Of a DNA stretch of 64,000 nt, positions 18,182 to 27,665 are shown piece by piece. The translations under genes and the position numbers were made by a program. Source of the stretch: Burkholderiales bacterium (GTDB lineage: Bacteria; Pseudomonadota; Gammaproteobacteria; Burkholderiales; Burkholderiaceae); the NCBI GenBank assembly GCA_026225235.1, contig JAMFSK010000095.1:62001-126000 (forward strand), given 5' to 3'. Below the pieces are notes generated by a model, which did no database searches, had not been told where the DNA came from, and worked only from the letters and a program-made list of their open reading frames with translations. Position 1 is the stretch's first letter; the number at the start of each line of letters is the position of its first letter.

Positions 18182-18907
18182 TCAGCCTCGGCTCAAGGTC
18201 TGCGCGCTACGGCGCTGGTAGACGACGAGCGTGACTTCGATGACCGCGATGGTCAGGATGTAGAGCAACGTCGCGGCGCCGAAAGCCTGGAACGTCTTGA
18301 ACGTCTCAGAATCGACCTGTCTCGACGCATACGACAATTCGGCGACACCGATCGCCATCGCGAGGGACGAGTTCTTGACGATATTCATGTACTGCCCAAA
18401 GAGTGGCGGAATCGAGATGCGCACAGCCTGGGGAAGGATCACATGGCGGAAGGCCGCGAACGGCGTCAGGCCGAGTGCGGCTGCGGCGAGATGTTGGCCC
18501 TCCCGCACACCGCGCAGACCGGCGCGAAATTCCTCGGCGATAAAGGTCGTCGAATAACAGGTCAGGCCAACCCATCCCGCGACGAACTCGAACGAGGGCC
18601 AACTCAGCTTCAGTGGTCCGAGTGCGACGACATGCGACGCATTGAGCCACGCCATGGTGGCGTCGGGCAGCAGGGTCGCCGCGCCGAAGTACCAGAACAG
18701 CAATTGCACCATCAGCGGGGAGTTGCGGAACACCAGCACATAGACGGCTGCCAGGCGGCGCGGCCATGCCGTTCGCGCGCTGCGCGCGAGCGCCAGTGCG
18801 AAACCGAACAGGGTCGCAGCGATCGCCGCGCACGCAGCGAGTTCGAGTGTCACGGCAAAGCCATGCCACAGCCAGTCTACATATTTCGGCTCGAGCCAGC
18901 CGTTCAT
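18182..18907 (-). CDS. Amino-acid ABC transporter permease
   Basis: A 241-residue permease, partner of the one at 17430-18179. It has the FRNSPLMVQLLFWYFG signature of the polar amino-acid class and the coupling loop HLAAAALGLTPFAAFRHVILPQAVR. Helices predominate at residues about 18-40, 55-80, 95-120 and 195-225. The gene follows the binding-protein gene after 138 bp and overlaps the next operon stage almost directly. Confidence 0.92.
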   Translation of the reverse strand: MNGWLEPKYVDWLWHGFAVTLELAACAAIAATLFGFALALARSARTAWPRRLAAVYVLVFRNSPLMVQLLFWYFGAATLLPDATMAWLNASHVVALGPLKLSWPSFEFVAGWVGLTCYSTTFIAEEFRAGLRGVREGQHLAAAALGLTPFAAFRHVILPQAVRISIPPLFGQYMNIVKNSSLAMAIGVAELSYASRQVDSETFKTFQAFGAATLLYILTIAVIEVTLVVYQRRSAQTLSRG

Positions 18908-19045
18908 TCGATTTCTCGCGTTGCAGGGGCTGAAGCGCCGGGTGAAACGGGTGCAGACCCGCGTGCGGGCAGGCCGCGGAGAAGGGCGCTCCGCGGCTTC
19001 AGTAACCCCGGCGAGCCCTCCCTGACTTGACCCGGCACGTCGGCG

Positions 19046-19864
19046 TCAGCTCTTCTGCGGATCGCCGATCTTGAACAGTCGCGGCAGCGGCGCCTTGCTG
19101 TGCGGGCCGAACCAGGTGTCATAGATCTTCGCTGCGCTACCGTTCGCCTCGAGCGACTTGAGTGTGTCGTCGACCACGGCCAGCAGGCGCGGTTCGCCCT
19201 TGGGCACGCCGACACCTTCATAGTCGTTCGAAATCGTGAACGGCGAGATTTCGTACTTTTCCTTGTCGGGCACGTTGGAGAGCAGGACCACGAGTTTCGG
19301 TCCGTCCTGGGTGATCGCCTGGACATTGCCCGCGCGTAGTGCCGCGAATGCGAATGGCGTGTCGTCGTAGGCGACGATGGTCGCACCCGGGAACTGTGCG
19401 CGAACCTGTTGCTCGTTGGTGGTCCCCTTGGCTGCGCCGATCCGCAGGCTGTTCAATTGGTCGGGCGTCTTCAGGACGCCCTTCTTCGAGAGAAACTGCG
19501 TCCCCGAAGCGAAATATGGCGTGCTGAAATCGACTTCTTTCTTACGTTCGTCGGTAATGGTGAAGTTCGCGAACACGAGGTCGACTTTTTTCGACGTCAG
19601 CAAGGCGATGCGGTTTGCCGGATTGGTCGGTTCGACTTCGAGCTTCACGCCGAGCTTGTCGGCTAGGGCCTTCGCATAGTCCACATCGAGACCGACGATC
19701 TGGTTGGTCTTCGGATCGACGAAGCCGAACGGCGGATTACTGTCAAAGGCGGCCACGCGCAGTACGCCCGCCTTCTTGATATCGTCGAGCCGGTCCGCAT
19801 GGGCGACACCGGACACCGCCATCAGCAGGCCGATCAGCGCGGTCGCGAGGGTCTTTGCTTTCAT
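19046..19864 (-). CDS. Periplasmic amino-acid-binding protein of an ABC transporter
   Basis: A 272-residue solute-binding protein of family 3. Signal peptide residues 1-23 (LATALIGLLMAVSGVAHA). The mature part begins DRLDDIKKAGVLRVAAFDSNPPFGF, then GLDVDYAKALADKLG, DLVFANFTITDERKKEVDFS and GTTNEQQVRAQF, all typical of family 3. It heads an operon with two permeases on the minus strand. A ligand cannot be assigned; family members bind polar or acidic amino acids and related sulfur compounds. Confidence 0.93.
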   Translation of the reverse strand: MKAKTLATALIGLLMAVSGVAHADRLDDIKKAGVLRVAAFDSNPPFGFVDPKTNQIVGLDVDYAKALADKLGVKLEVEPTNPANRIALLTSKKVDLVFANFTITDERKKEVDFSTPYFASGTQFLSKKGVLKTPDQLNSLRIGAAKGTTNEQQVRAQFPGATIVAYDDTPFAFAALRAGNVQAITQDGPKLVVLLSNVPDKEKYEISPFTISNDYEGVGVPKGEPRLLAVVDDTLKSLEANGSAAKIYDTWFGPHSKAPLPRLFKIGDPQKS

Positions 19865-20114
19865 TGCTTGTAATCTTCCAGAAGTGGAGGGCGCCGGCGC
19901 GCACCGCGCCAGTGCATCGAGGTCGCGACTCTAGCAGTACTGCGCACGCAGGGTAAACGAAGCAAAATTCCAGTGCTAAGTGCTGGGAAGAATAAGCCGG
20001 CGTCTTTTCAGGTCGCTGTCACGACGCTGTCACGGCGACTGGCAGTCGAAGTCAGGGTTCGGGAACGAATTGTGCTCTGCGGAACATCAATTTTCCCTCC
20101 GATCGGGAGCAATT

Positions 20115-21008
20115 TTGACATCACCCTCACCGGGTCACCACGCTCGCATTCTGCGCCATGCCGTGCTTCGATTCCTGAGCGCGGGCTTCGTCCTGATCGT
20201 CCTGATTGCGGCCAACGCATCCGCAGTGCGCGCCCAGACGCCTTCGCCGCTCGCCGAATGGCAATACTCGGCCGGGATTCCGCTCGAGAAGCTTTATCGG
20301 GCTAGCGAATCGGATTGGGCGGTCCGCCTCGGCACCGGTGCGACTTTCGAACCTCGCTACCCCGGCTCCGAGCAGTACCACACCCTCGTCGGTCCAAGTT
20401 TCGATGTCCGGTACAAGGATCTGGCTTTCTTTTCAACGGGCGAAGGTCTCGGCGTCAACGTCTTGCAGGGCACTAACTGGCGCGCGAGCATTTCCGCGGT
20501 GTACGATCTGGGCCGTCGAGGACACGACGATCCGTCGCGTCTCAACGGACTGGGAAACATCAATGCGTCGCCGGAAATGAAACTCGCGGCGGAATACGTG
20601 GTGTCGAAGGACTTCCCGCTCGTGGTCCGGATGTCCCTCACGCGCAGCTTCGGTGGTTCGAACGGCTGGATCGCCGACCTTGGCGGTTATATGCCTTTGC
20701 CAGCCAGCTCCGAACGCTTTTACTGGTTTGCGGGTCCATCGATGAGCTTCGCAGACTCGGACTATATGAACAGCTGGTTCGGGGTCAACGGACAGCAGGC
20801 GGCTGCGTCGCAGTATCGGCGCTTCGATGCCCACGCGGGTCTGACGTCCGCGGGTTTCGGCATCACGATGATCTGGTTCGTCTCCAAGCACTGGTTCGTT
20901 ACCGCGGATGGCGCGCTCAAGCGCATGTTGGGTAGCGCGGCGGAGAGCCCGATTACTCAATCCAAGACGACGGGCGTGACCGACGTGTCGATCAATTATC
21001 AGTTCTGA
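20115..21008 (+). CDS. MipA/OmpV family outer-membrane protein
   Basis: A 297-residue beta-barrel protein with a signal peptide (residues about 19-40, RFLSAGFVLIVLIAANASAVRAQ). The mature part shows the MipA/OmpV features RLGTGATFEPRYPGSEQYHTLVGPSFDVRY and alternating aromatic strands to the terminal NYQF. I place the start at TTG 20115 because GGGAG lies at 20104-20108; GTG 20163 is an alternative and the open frame extends back to 19980 without support. Family members act as scaffolds for murein enzymes or as porin-like proteins. It is divergent from the amino-acid-binding protein. Confidence 0.85.
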   Translation: MTSPSPGHHARILRHAVLRFLSAGFVLIVLIAANASAVRAQTPSPLAEWQYSAGIPLEKLYRASESDWAVRLGTGATFEPRYPGSEQYHTLVGPSFDVRYKDLAFFSTGEGLGVNVLQGTNWRASISAVYDLGRRGHDDPSRLNGLGNINASPEMKLAAEYVVSKDFPLVVRMSLTRSFGGSNGWIADLGGYMPLPASSERFYWFAGPSMSFADSDYMNSWFGVNGQQAAASQYRRFDAHAGLTSAGFGITMIWFVSKHWFVTADGALKRMLGSAAESPITQSKTTGVTDVSINYQF

Positions 21009-21061
21009 AGCGGGCAGCGGCGCCGCGACTGGCGATGCATCTCTACACCGGCTCGCACGCC

Positions 21062-22276
21062 TCAGACGCGCAGCAAGGGCAGTGGCTCAAAGCGCTGCTG
21101 AAGGATGGCGGACGCGTCAAGCCCCCACCACGGACCGAGCACGGTCGAATATAACTGCCGAAAATCGACGCCCACCGGCAAATTGCCATTCCCGTCGAGC
21201 TGCGCCAGCACGGGGGGCATGCCATACAGACCGCCGCGTACCCGGCCGCCCATCACGAAGTGGGGGGCAACGGTGCCGTGGTCGGTGCCATTGCTCTGGT
21301 TCTCTCGCGGTCGCCGGCCGAATTCTGCGTACGTCATCACCAAGGTGTTATCCCAGCGTCCCAGTTCGACCAGTGCCGCTTTCATCGACGCGAATCCTTC
21401 GGCGAGTTGCTTGAGCAAGGAGGCCTGCTGACCGGGCTGATTCTGATGTGTGTCGAACCCATTGAGCGTCAGCCGGATCACTGCGACACCTTGTCCCGCA
21501 AGCGGCCGGCCCTGTGGCGTGTCACCGGCGGCAAGCACCTGCATCGCAGCTTTGATCGATGTGCCGAAGGCGCCGTCCGCAAACGGCGTCTTCAGCGCAA
21601 ACTGACCTTCGCGCGGGCGCAGTTGGCCAGCGGCCTTCACGATGTCGTTCTCGACATCGAGGATGTGCTCCAGTTCCGGATTGCTTTCGTGCCAAGACAC
21701 CGGAGTGGCAAGCCTCGACGTTTTGACGAACTGCGTCGGATTGGTCAGCGCGATCGCTCGCGCACCGTTGGCGAGCGGTCCCATCTCGGCGCTGCCGATC
21801 ACCACGCCGTCGGCAACAAAACCGGCCGGCACGGCGTGTTGCGCGAACGCGCGCGTCAGCCATCCCTCGCCTAGAAACTGGTCGGATCGCGACGCCGTGT
21901 CCCATATCTCGATCGAGCGAAAGTGTGACAGGCTCGGTTGCGTATAGCTGACGCCCTGCACAATGGCGAGCTCTTTGCCGTTCCAGAGCGGCATCAGTGC
22001 CTGCAGCGCGGGATGCAGGGCAGTGCGCTCGTCGATCTGAATCGCTTGCTCTCGCTTGACCCCAATGTTTTTGCGCAACTGGTAATAGGCGGGGTCATCG
22101 AAGGGAATGACGGTATTCAAGCCATCGTTACCGCCCTTCAATTCCACGAGGATCAGCAAGTTGCCGTAACCGCGCCCATGTGCTGCCGGGGCGGGGCTCT
22201 GTGTCCCATAGGCTCGTGGCAACAGAAGCGTCGCGCTTGCCGCGGCGGTCATCGAGAGAAACTCGCGTCGTTTCAT
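21062..22276 (-). CDS. DUF1501 protein with a Tat-type signal
   Basis: A 404-residue protein beginning MKRREFLSMTAAASATLLLPRAYG, a twin-arginine-like signal (RR-x-F-L). The body contains ILVELKGGNDGLNTVIPF, the conserved N-terminal block of DUF1501, and GTDHGTVAPHFVMGG, the metal-site-like block reminiscent of alkaline-phosphatase/sulfatase folds. DUF1501 proteins are almost always paired with DUF1800 proteins, as here (gene at 22325-23905, same strand, 49 bp apart). Their joint function is unknown; folded export by Tat implies a cofactor or assembled complex. The start is at 22276, 7 codons inside the longest frame. Confidence 0.88.
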   Translation of the reverse strand: MKRREFLSMTAAASATLLLPRAYGTQSPAPAAHGRGYGNLLILVELKGGNDGLNTVIPFDDPAYYQLRKNIGVKREQAIQIDERTALHPALQALMPLWNGKELAIVQGVSYTQPSLSHFRSIEIWDTASRSDQFLGEGWLTRAFAQHAVPAGFVADGVVIGSAEMGPLANGARAIALTNPTQFVKTSRLATPVSWHESNPELEHILDVENDIVKAAGQLRPREGQFALKTPFADGAFGTSIKAAMQVLAAGDTPQGRPLAGQGVAVIRLTLNGFDTHQNQPGQQASLLKQLAEGFASMKAALVELGRWDNTLVMTYAEFGRRPRENQSNGTDHGTVAPHFVMGGRVRGGLYGMPPVLAQLDGNGNLPVGVDFRQLYSTVLGPWWGLDASAILQQRFEPLPLLRV

Positions 22277-22324
22277 TCTGTACCTCGTTACATACATTTG
22301 CGCAGGTCGCGCGCTTCAGACCGT

Positions 22325-23905
22325 TCACTTCAATTGGTAGGCCGGGTCCATCAGCAGCGATTCCAGATAGGCGCTTCCGGTGGAATCGGTTTCGATCGCG
22401 TCGACCGGCGTGAGCGATAGCACCGCATGCTGCAACTGGAGTTCGATCGACAGTCCCGGCTTCGCTTCTGCTGCTGTGTTGTAGTGCGCGAGCCAGCGAT
22501 CGATGTCGAAGCGCATTCCGCCCGGGGCCGCACGCGTCGTCGCCTGAGGTGCTGGCAGGGCACTCCGGGCGCTGCGGCTCATACCGTTCTGGTCGCGCCG
22601 CGGAGGGGCCGTCTCGGTGGCGCGGAACAATTGTTCGACAAACTGCATGCGGGCGAGCAGGGTAGAACTGTTGATCCAAGTGGTGCCCCCGGGCCAGCCC
22701 TTTACGTTCGGGGGATAGAACAGGTTCTCGCCCAGCGTGCGCATCTCGCTGGCAAACGGTGCGGTGCTGTCGTAATTGATATCGAATGTCCGTACCGTGT
22801 CAATCACGAATTCAGCCGGCGACTTGACGAGTATTCCGCGACGACTTTCATCCCAGAACGCGTCGCTTAGAAACAGGTCGTGAAGCGCGACTTTGACATC
22901 GTAGTGACTCGCGCGAAACCGCGCTGCAATCGGTTCAATACTTGCCGGGTCAGGCGTGTCCGAGACAAACTCGCGCCACAGTTTTGTCGTGATGAAGGTG
23001 GCGGTCTCCGGCTGTTCAAGCAGAATATCCAGTACTTGTTCGCCGTCGAACGGGCCGCTCTGTCCGAGCACGGTCTTGACCCCGTCGTCATGCAGATCGG
23101 CGCGCCACATATACGCTTGTGTGTCGGGATTGAGACACCAGCCGGTATAGGCGCGTGCCGCCTGCGACACATCCTGTTGCGAATAGTGTCCCTCGCCGAG
23201 CGTGAACAACTCCATCACTTCGCGGGCAAAGTTCTCGTTGGGTTTGCCCTTGCGGCTGCCGGCGCCATCGAGGTATTGCAGCATCGCCGGGTCTTTCGCG
23301 ACATCGTGCAACAACTCGCGGAAGTTACCGAGCGCATCGCGCCGCAGCAGCATGTTCTGCTGCGCCATGACTTGCGGATAGGCGACTTTGTCCTGGCCGG
23401 ACGTGAAATGGTTGTGCCAGAAGAGCGTCATGCGCTCGGTCAGTGGAGAGGGCGTGGTCGCCATCTCGCGCACCCACCAGGCTCGTAATTCTTCGTAGCG
23501 CTCGCCGCGTGCGTGTTGTTCCGCCTGACGCTGGTCGACCGTCTGCGCCTTGAGTTCTTCACGGGTGGGGATCGGCTCCTGCACCCATGATGGCAGCGGT
23601 GTGACGGCCACCGTGCGAGTGGCGGCCAACACTTTATGAACCGCTTGCTCACGTGTGAGCCCCACATAGTGTGCGAGCTCGACGCTATCCGGAGCAAACC
23701 CCACGCGGGTCAGAAAAAAGCGTGCATCGTCGGCGTTCAGGAGGGTTTGCGCTTGTTCGTCGCCTTCGGCTGCCTGGTATCGGGAGAGCGGAGCATGGGT
23801 TGTTTTGTCCTGAGCGGCCACCGCCGGCAAGGCGCATGCGATCGATACCAGGAACACTGCCAGAGACAGTCGGAAAAACGTACCGCGGGTGAGCACCGAT
23901 TTCAT
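22325..23905 (-). CDS. DUF1800 protein, exported
   Basis: A 526-residue protein with a signal peptide (residues 1 to about 28, FRLSLAVFLVSIACALPAVA). DUF1800 features are ARFFLTRVGFAPDSVELAHYVGLT near residue 60, MTLFWHNHFTSGQDKVAYPQVMAQQNMLLRRDALGNFRELLHDVA, NENFAREVMELFTLGEGHYSQQDV and FYPPNVKGWPGGTTWINSSTLL. It forms a two-gene operon with the DUF1501 gene downstream. The start at 23905 gives the signal peptide; an in-frame start at 23968 is less likely. The activity of this family is unknown. Confidence 0.9.
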   Translation of the reverse strand: MKSVLTRGTFFRLSLAVFLVSIACALPAVAAQDKTTHAPLSRYQAAEGDEQAQTLLNADDARFFLTRVGFAPDSVELAHYVGLTREQAVHKVLAATRTVAVTPLPSWVQEPIPTREELKAQTVDQRQAEQHARGERYEELRAWWVREMATTPSPLTERMTLFWHNHFTSGQDKVAYPQVMAQQNMLLRRDALGNFRELLHDVAKDPAMLQYLDGAGSRKGKPNENFAREVMELFTLGEGHYSQQDVSQAARAYTGWCLNPDTQAYMWRADLHDDGVKTVLGQSGPFDGEQVLDILLEQPETATFITTKLWREFVSDTPDPASIEPIAARFRASHYDVKVALHDLFLSDAFWDESRRGILVKSPAEFVIDTVRTFDINYDSTAPFASEMRTLGENLFYPPNVKGWPGGTTWINSSTLLARMQFVEQLFRATETAPPRRDQNGMSRSARSALPAPQATTRAAPGGMRFDIDRWLAHYNTAAEAKPGLSIELQLQHAVLSLTPVDAIETDSTGSAYLESLLMDPAYQLK

Positions 23906-24170
23906 GGTCAATCGATCGTGCCGTATGAACTTCGATGAAAGGAACGCGTATGGAATGCGCTTGACCACTGAAATCTACTTTGGCGGCTTAACGGCAGAAG
24001 AGACCGGAAAGTTGACGGGGAAGATGCAACGGAATTTTTCACCCGAGGAGTAGCGAGCGATGGTTCGTCGCGGGCTATGTTGAGCTGCGGCTCGCGCCGG
24101 TGCTTAGGGGAGCAGGCACCATATAGTTTCTGTGTTGAAGTGCGGATCAATTGGGCCAGTCTCTACACCC

Positions 24171-24200
24171 TTGGCTCGCCTTTAAATGGTTAAATATATT
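24171..24200 (+). promoter_or_regulatory. Candidate promoter of the 24 kb dehydratase gene
   Basis: TTGGCT at 24171-24176 and TATATT at 24195-24200 with 18-bp spacing. The -10 element overlaps the palindrome at 24196-24211, as expected for repression. Confidence 0.4.
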
Positions 24201-24211
24201 GTTGACAATAT
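24196..24211. promoter_or_regulatory. Operator-like palindrome, copy 1 of the shared motif
   Basis: ATATTGTTGACAATAT, perfect 7-bp arms ATATTGT/ACAATAT around a two-base centre. The same sequence with one mismatch occurs at 35521-35536 and 41409-41424, the latter beside a GntR gene. It probably places the dehydratase at 24373 under the same GntR repressor. Confidence 0.7.
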
Positions 24212-24372
24212 TGTTAAAGATAAGCAAAGTGCGTCGTCAGTAAGCCGGGGTAATGGTTTGGCGCGGTCTCCGCATAGGCGTTCGCTGGCTTGGAGATCTG
24301 GCTGGCAAGATTCACGGTTCAACCGCCGCGCACAGGCTCCGCGGCTTTCGCTAACCACGCTCCACATACACC

Positions 24373-26103
24373 ATGGCAGACGAACCCTCTTCAGGCCTTC
24401 GCAAGGGTCTTACCCACTACGGTGACAACGGCTTCTCGCTCTTCCTGCGCAAAGCGTTCATCAAGGGCGCGGGTTATACGGACGGCGCACTCGAGCGTCC
24501 GGTGGTCGGCATCGTCAACACGGGTAGTGCGTACAACCCGTGTCACGGCAACGCGCCGCAGTTGATCGAGGCGGTCAAGCGCGGCGTGATGCTCGCAGGC
24601 GGCTTGCCGATGGACTTCCCGACCATCAGTATTCACGAGAGTTTTTCGTCGCCGACCAGCATGTATCTGCGCAATCTCATGTCGATGGACACGGAGGAGA
24701 TGTTGCGCGCGCAGCCGATGGACGCCGTCGTCCTGATCGGTGGTTGCGACAAGACGGTGCCCGCGCAGTTGATGGGTGCGGCCTCAGCGGGACTGCCCGC
24801 GATTCAACTGATCACCGGCTCGATGCTCACGGGCTCGCACCGTTCGGAACGTGTCGGTGCCTGCACCGATTGCCGCCGCTACTGGGGCAAGTTTCGCGCA
24901 GACGAGATCGGTGAGCAGGAGGTCGCCGAAGTCAACGATCAGCTGGTGGCAAGCGTCGGCACATGTTCGGTGATGGGCACGGCCAGCACGATGGCCTGCA
25001 TCGCCGAGGCATTGGGGATGACTGTTCCCGGTGGCGCGTCGCCGCCTGCGGTGACGGCCGAAAGAATGCGCGTGGCCGAACGTACCGGCACACAGGCCGT
25101 GCAGATGGCGCGCGACTACCTGACGATCGACAAGATCCTCACGCCGGATGCGTTCTACAACGCAATGCGCGTGCTGCTCGCGATCGGCGGTTCGACCAAC
25201 GGCATCATTCACCTGACCGCGATTGCCGGCCGGTGCGGGCTCGAGGTTGACCTCAAGGCGCTCGATCGAATGGGCCGCGATACGCCCGTGCTGGTCGATC
25301 TCAAGCCGTCGGGCCAGCATTACATGGAAGACTTCCATCACGCAGGCGGCATGGCCACGCTCTTGCGCGAGCTCAAGCCGCTGCTCAAGCTCGACGCGAT
25401 GACGGTCACGGGACGCACGCTCGGCGAGGAGATCGAACTGAGCGGTGCAGGCTTCGCGCAGGATGTGATCAAGCCGTTCGATCGTCCGATCTACCCGCAG
25501 GGGGGCATCGCCGTGCTTGAGGGCAATCTTGCGCCCGGTGGCGCGATCATCAAGCAATCGGCGGCCAACCCCGAGCTGATGGAACATGAGGGCCGTGCGG
25601 TGGTGTTCGAGAACGCCGAGGACCTGGCGAACCGGATCGACGCCGACGACCTCGACGTGACGGCCGACGATATTCTCGTGCTCAAGAATATCGGCCCGAA
25701 AGGCGCACCGGGGATGCCCGAGGCGGGTTATATACCGATCCCGAAGAAGCTGGCACGCGTAGGCGTCAAGGATATCGTGCGGATCTCCGACGGCCGGATG
25801 AGCGGCACCGCGTTCGGTACCATTGTGCTGCACGTGACACCGGAAGCCGCGATTGGCGGGCCGCTCGCGCATGTGCGCAATGGCGATAGGATCCGGTTGA
25901 GCGTGGAAGCGCGAGAAGTCTCTTTGCTTGTCCCGGACGAAGAACTTGCGCAACGCGCGCGGGACAATCCGGTCGTCGAGCCCAAGGCGGGACGAGGCTA
26001 TCGCAAGCTGTTCCTCGAGACAGTCACGCAGGCCGACAAAGGCGTGGACTTCGACTTTCTGCGCGCCGAGACTTTCACGGGTTCCACACCGAAGATGGAC
26101 TGA
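24373..26103 (+). CDS. IlvD/Edd family sugar-acid dehydratase
   Basis: A 576-residue Fe-S dehydratase. Three cluster cysteines are present: Cys57 (NPCHGN), Cys125 (GGCDKTVPA) and Cys198 (GTCSVMGTAST). The C-terminal SDGRMSGTAFGT block carries the catalytic serine. GACTDCRRYWG is found in the sugar-acid (non-IlvD) branch, so dehydration of an aldonate to a 2-keto-3-deoxy acid is more likely than branched-chain biosynthesis. It is a single-gene unit with a shared operator upstream, pointing to co-regulation with the sugar cluster at 35-47 kb, which contains a second, different IlvD/Edd enzyme. Substrate is unknown. Confidence 0.9.
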   Translation: MADEPSSGLRKGLTHYGDNGFSLFLRKAFIKGAGYTDGALERPVVGIVNTGSAYNPCHGNAPQLIEAVKRGVMLAGGLPMDFPTISIHESFSSPTSMYLRNLMSMDTEEMLRAQPMDAVVLIGGCDKTVPAQLMGAASAGLPAIQLITGSMLTGSHRSERVGACTDCRRYWGKFRADEIGEQEVAEVNDQLVASVGTCSVMGTASTMACIAEALGMTVPGGASPPAVTAERMRVAERTGTQAVQMARDYLTIDKILTPDAFYNAMRVLLAIGGSTNGIIHLTAIAGRCGLEVDLKALDRMGRDTPVLVDLKPSGQHYMEDFHHAGGMATLLRELKPLLKLDAMTVTGRTLGEEIELSGAGFAQDVIKPFDRPIYPQGGIAVLEGNLAPGGAIIKQSAANPELMEHEGRAVVFENAEDLANRIDADDLDVTADDILVLKNIGPKGAPGMPEAGYIPIPKKLARVGVKDIVRISDGRMSGTAFGTIVLHVTPEAAIGGPLAHVRNGDRIRLSVEAREVSLLVPDEELAQRARDNPVVEPKAGRGYRKLFLETVTQADKGVDFDFLRAETFTGSTPKMD

Positions 26104-26162
26104 GTTATGAGGTTTGGTGCCGGGGCTGCATGTCATGCCGATGGTCGACATGGCTGGGCGGC

Positions 26163-26193
26163 CCACTGACGTGACGCGCGGTGACGTCAGTGG
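26163..26193. terminator. Bidirectional hairpin between convergent genes
   Basis: CCACTGACGT-N11-ACGTCAGTGG, a perfect 10-bp stem between the dehydratase stop (26103) and the MFS stop (26207). No T-run follows, so factor-independent termination may be weak; the position argues for a shared terminator. Confidence 0.6.
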
Positions 26194-26206
26194 ATCTTGA
26201 ACAACG

Positions 26207-27547
26207 TCAAACAGGTCGCGCGTCGGGATCTCCCAGATCCTCCATTCGAACGCGTGACGTTTCTCGAGCGCTCAGTGCGGCAATCGCAGCAATCACGGTC
26301 ACGCCAAAAGTGATTGCGCCGACTGTGAGCGGTACGTGACTCGAACCCGGCGGCGCGACCGTGGCGAATAACGCAGGCAATAGCGCTGTAATGGTCGTTC
26401 CGATGTTTTGCCCGATCGCCATCGCCGAGACGCGAGTTCGTGTCGGAAACTGCTCGGGCATAAAGCTCGGAAAGACCGCATTGAACCCTTGATAGACGAA
26501 GCCCCACATCAGCATCGACATGACGATGGCCAGCGGCACGTTGTGAATACTGATCGCATACAGATAGGCAAACGAGAGCAGACCGGCGCCGAGCGAACCC
26601 ACGGCGATCGGCAACCTTCGGCCGATCTTGTCGGACAGACTTCCGACAAACGGGATGACCAGTACCGCGAGAATGTTCCCGACTACCGGAATGATGAGAA
26701 AGACGCTCGCGTGAAAGCCCACTCCGTAGCTCGGTTGCACCGCATAGGCAGCGCCGAAGATGGTGGCCACGACTGCCACCACATTGGCTAATGCGACGCA
26801 CGCACATCGAACAATGCCGCGCCAGCTGGACCTGAAGGCTTCAACGATGGGAGAACGCGGGAGCTCGCCCAACTGCGTTTCAAGCGTAAAAACAGGGGAT
26901 TCGGACACCTCGCGCCGGATGATGTAGCCCGCGATCAGAACGACCACACTCAACAGAAAGGGGATGCGCCAACCCCAGGCAACGAAGGTGTCGTGCGGCA
27001 TGTAGTACTCGAGCGGCAGGAAGACCGCCGCCGCGAGAATCTGTCCCGTCTGGACACCTTGCAAGGCAAAGCTCGCAAAGTAGCCGCGTCGTCCGAACGG
27101 CGCATGCTCGAGAATCATCGAGCTCGCGCCAGTGATCTCACCGGCTACAGCAAACCCTTGAACCAGTCGCAACGTAACCAGCAGTATCGGAGCCAGGATG
27201 CCGACGTGTTGGTAAGTGGGAAGAAAGCCCACTGCTGTCGTCGAGAGACCCATCAGAAGCATGCAGAGCAGCAAGACTGGTTTGCGTCCATGAGTGTCGC
27301 CGAGATGGCCGAGCACGAATGCGCCGATCGGTCGTGCCACATAGCCTACGCCATAGGTTGCCAAGGAGGCGATGATCGCAAGCCTCGTGTTCCCGGCGGG
27401 GAAGAATATCTGCGGAAAAATCAGCGCGGCCGCCTGCGCATACACGAAGAAATCGTAGTACTCGAGCGTCGAGCCAATCCAGCCGCTCGCGGTGGCCCAT
27501 TTTGCGCGATGGGCGTTATCGGATTTTTGTCTCATCATCGTTATCAT
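26207..27547 (-). CDS. MFS transporter, metabolite:H+ symporter family (shikimate-type)
   Basis: A 12-helix major facilitator of about 446 residues in the ShiA/ProP/KgtP group. WIGSTLEYYDFFVYAQAAALIFP is the signature helix 1, GHLGDTHGRKPVLLLCM is the loop 2-3 motif, and the second-half copy is GSLSDKIGRRLPIAVG. It lies 41 bp downstream of aroE on the same strand. That neighbour suggests shikimate, quinate or a similar hydroaromatic acid as substrate, by context only. The start is uncertain: ATG 27547 or 27538 are both plausible, neither with a good ribosome binding site. Confidence 0.88.
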   Translation of the reverse strand: MITMMRQKSDNAHRAKWATASGWIGSTLEYYDFFVYAQAAALIFPQIFFPAGNTRLAIIASLATYGVGYVARPIGAFVLGHLGDTHGRKPVLLLCMLLMGLSTTAVGFLPTYQHVGILAPILLVTLRLVQGFAVAGEITGASSMILEHAPFGRRGYFASFALQGVQTGQILAAAVFLPLEYYMPHDTFVAWGWRIPFLLSVVVLIAGYIIRREVSESPVFTLETQLGELPRSPIVEAFRSSWRGIVRCACVALANVVAVVATIFGAAYAVQPSYGVGFHASVFLIIPVVGNILAVLVIPFVGSLSDKIGRRLPIAVGSLGAGLLSFAYLYAISIHNVPLAIVMSMLMWGFVYQGFNAVFPSFMPEQFPTRTRVSAMAIGQNIGTTITALLPALFATVAPPGSSHVPLTVGAITFGVTVIAAIAALSARETSRVRMEDLGDPDARPV

Positions 27548-27665
27548 TTTTTTGCTTGGGAAATTGGGCGAACGGTGGTGGCGGATTGCTCTCTTTCCCT
27601 CACCGTTCCTCTCGTGAATCTTCAACTTATGAGTCAGCGCGTTGTCTCCGGCAACGCGCGATGGA

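Larger units (their letters stand above)
23906..24372. other. Divergent intergenic region holding the dehydratase promoter and operator
   Basis: About 470 bases between the DUF1800 gene (minus) and the IlvD/Edd gene (plus). It holds an operator-like palindrome at 24196-24211 and an AT-rich promoter candidate at 24171-24200. I see no convincing gene in the rest. Confidence 0.6.

Noticed and set aside
19970..19986. CCAG-N9-CTGG repeat near the MipA/OmpV promoter region
   Set aside because: Only four-base perfect arms; too weak to call an operator.
24784..26166. Long antisense frame (460 codons) over the dehydratase gene
   Set aside because: Arg/His/Asp-rich text with no domain; it mirrors the codon bias of the real gene. 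Equivalent long shadows at 35674-36864, 38768-40021 and 45491-46690 were left out for the same reason.
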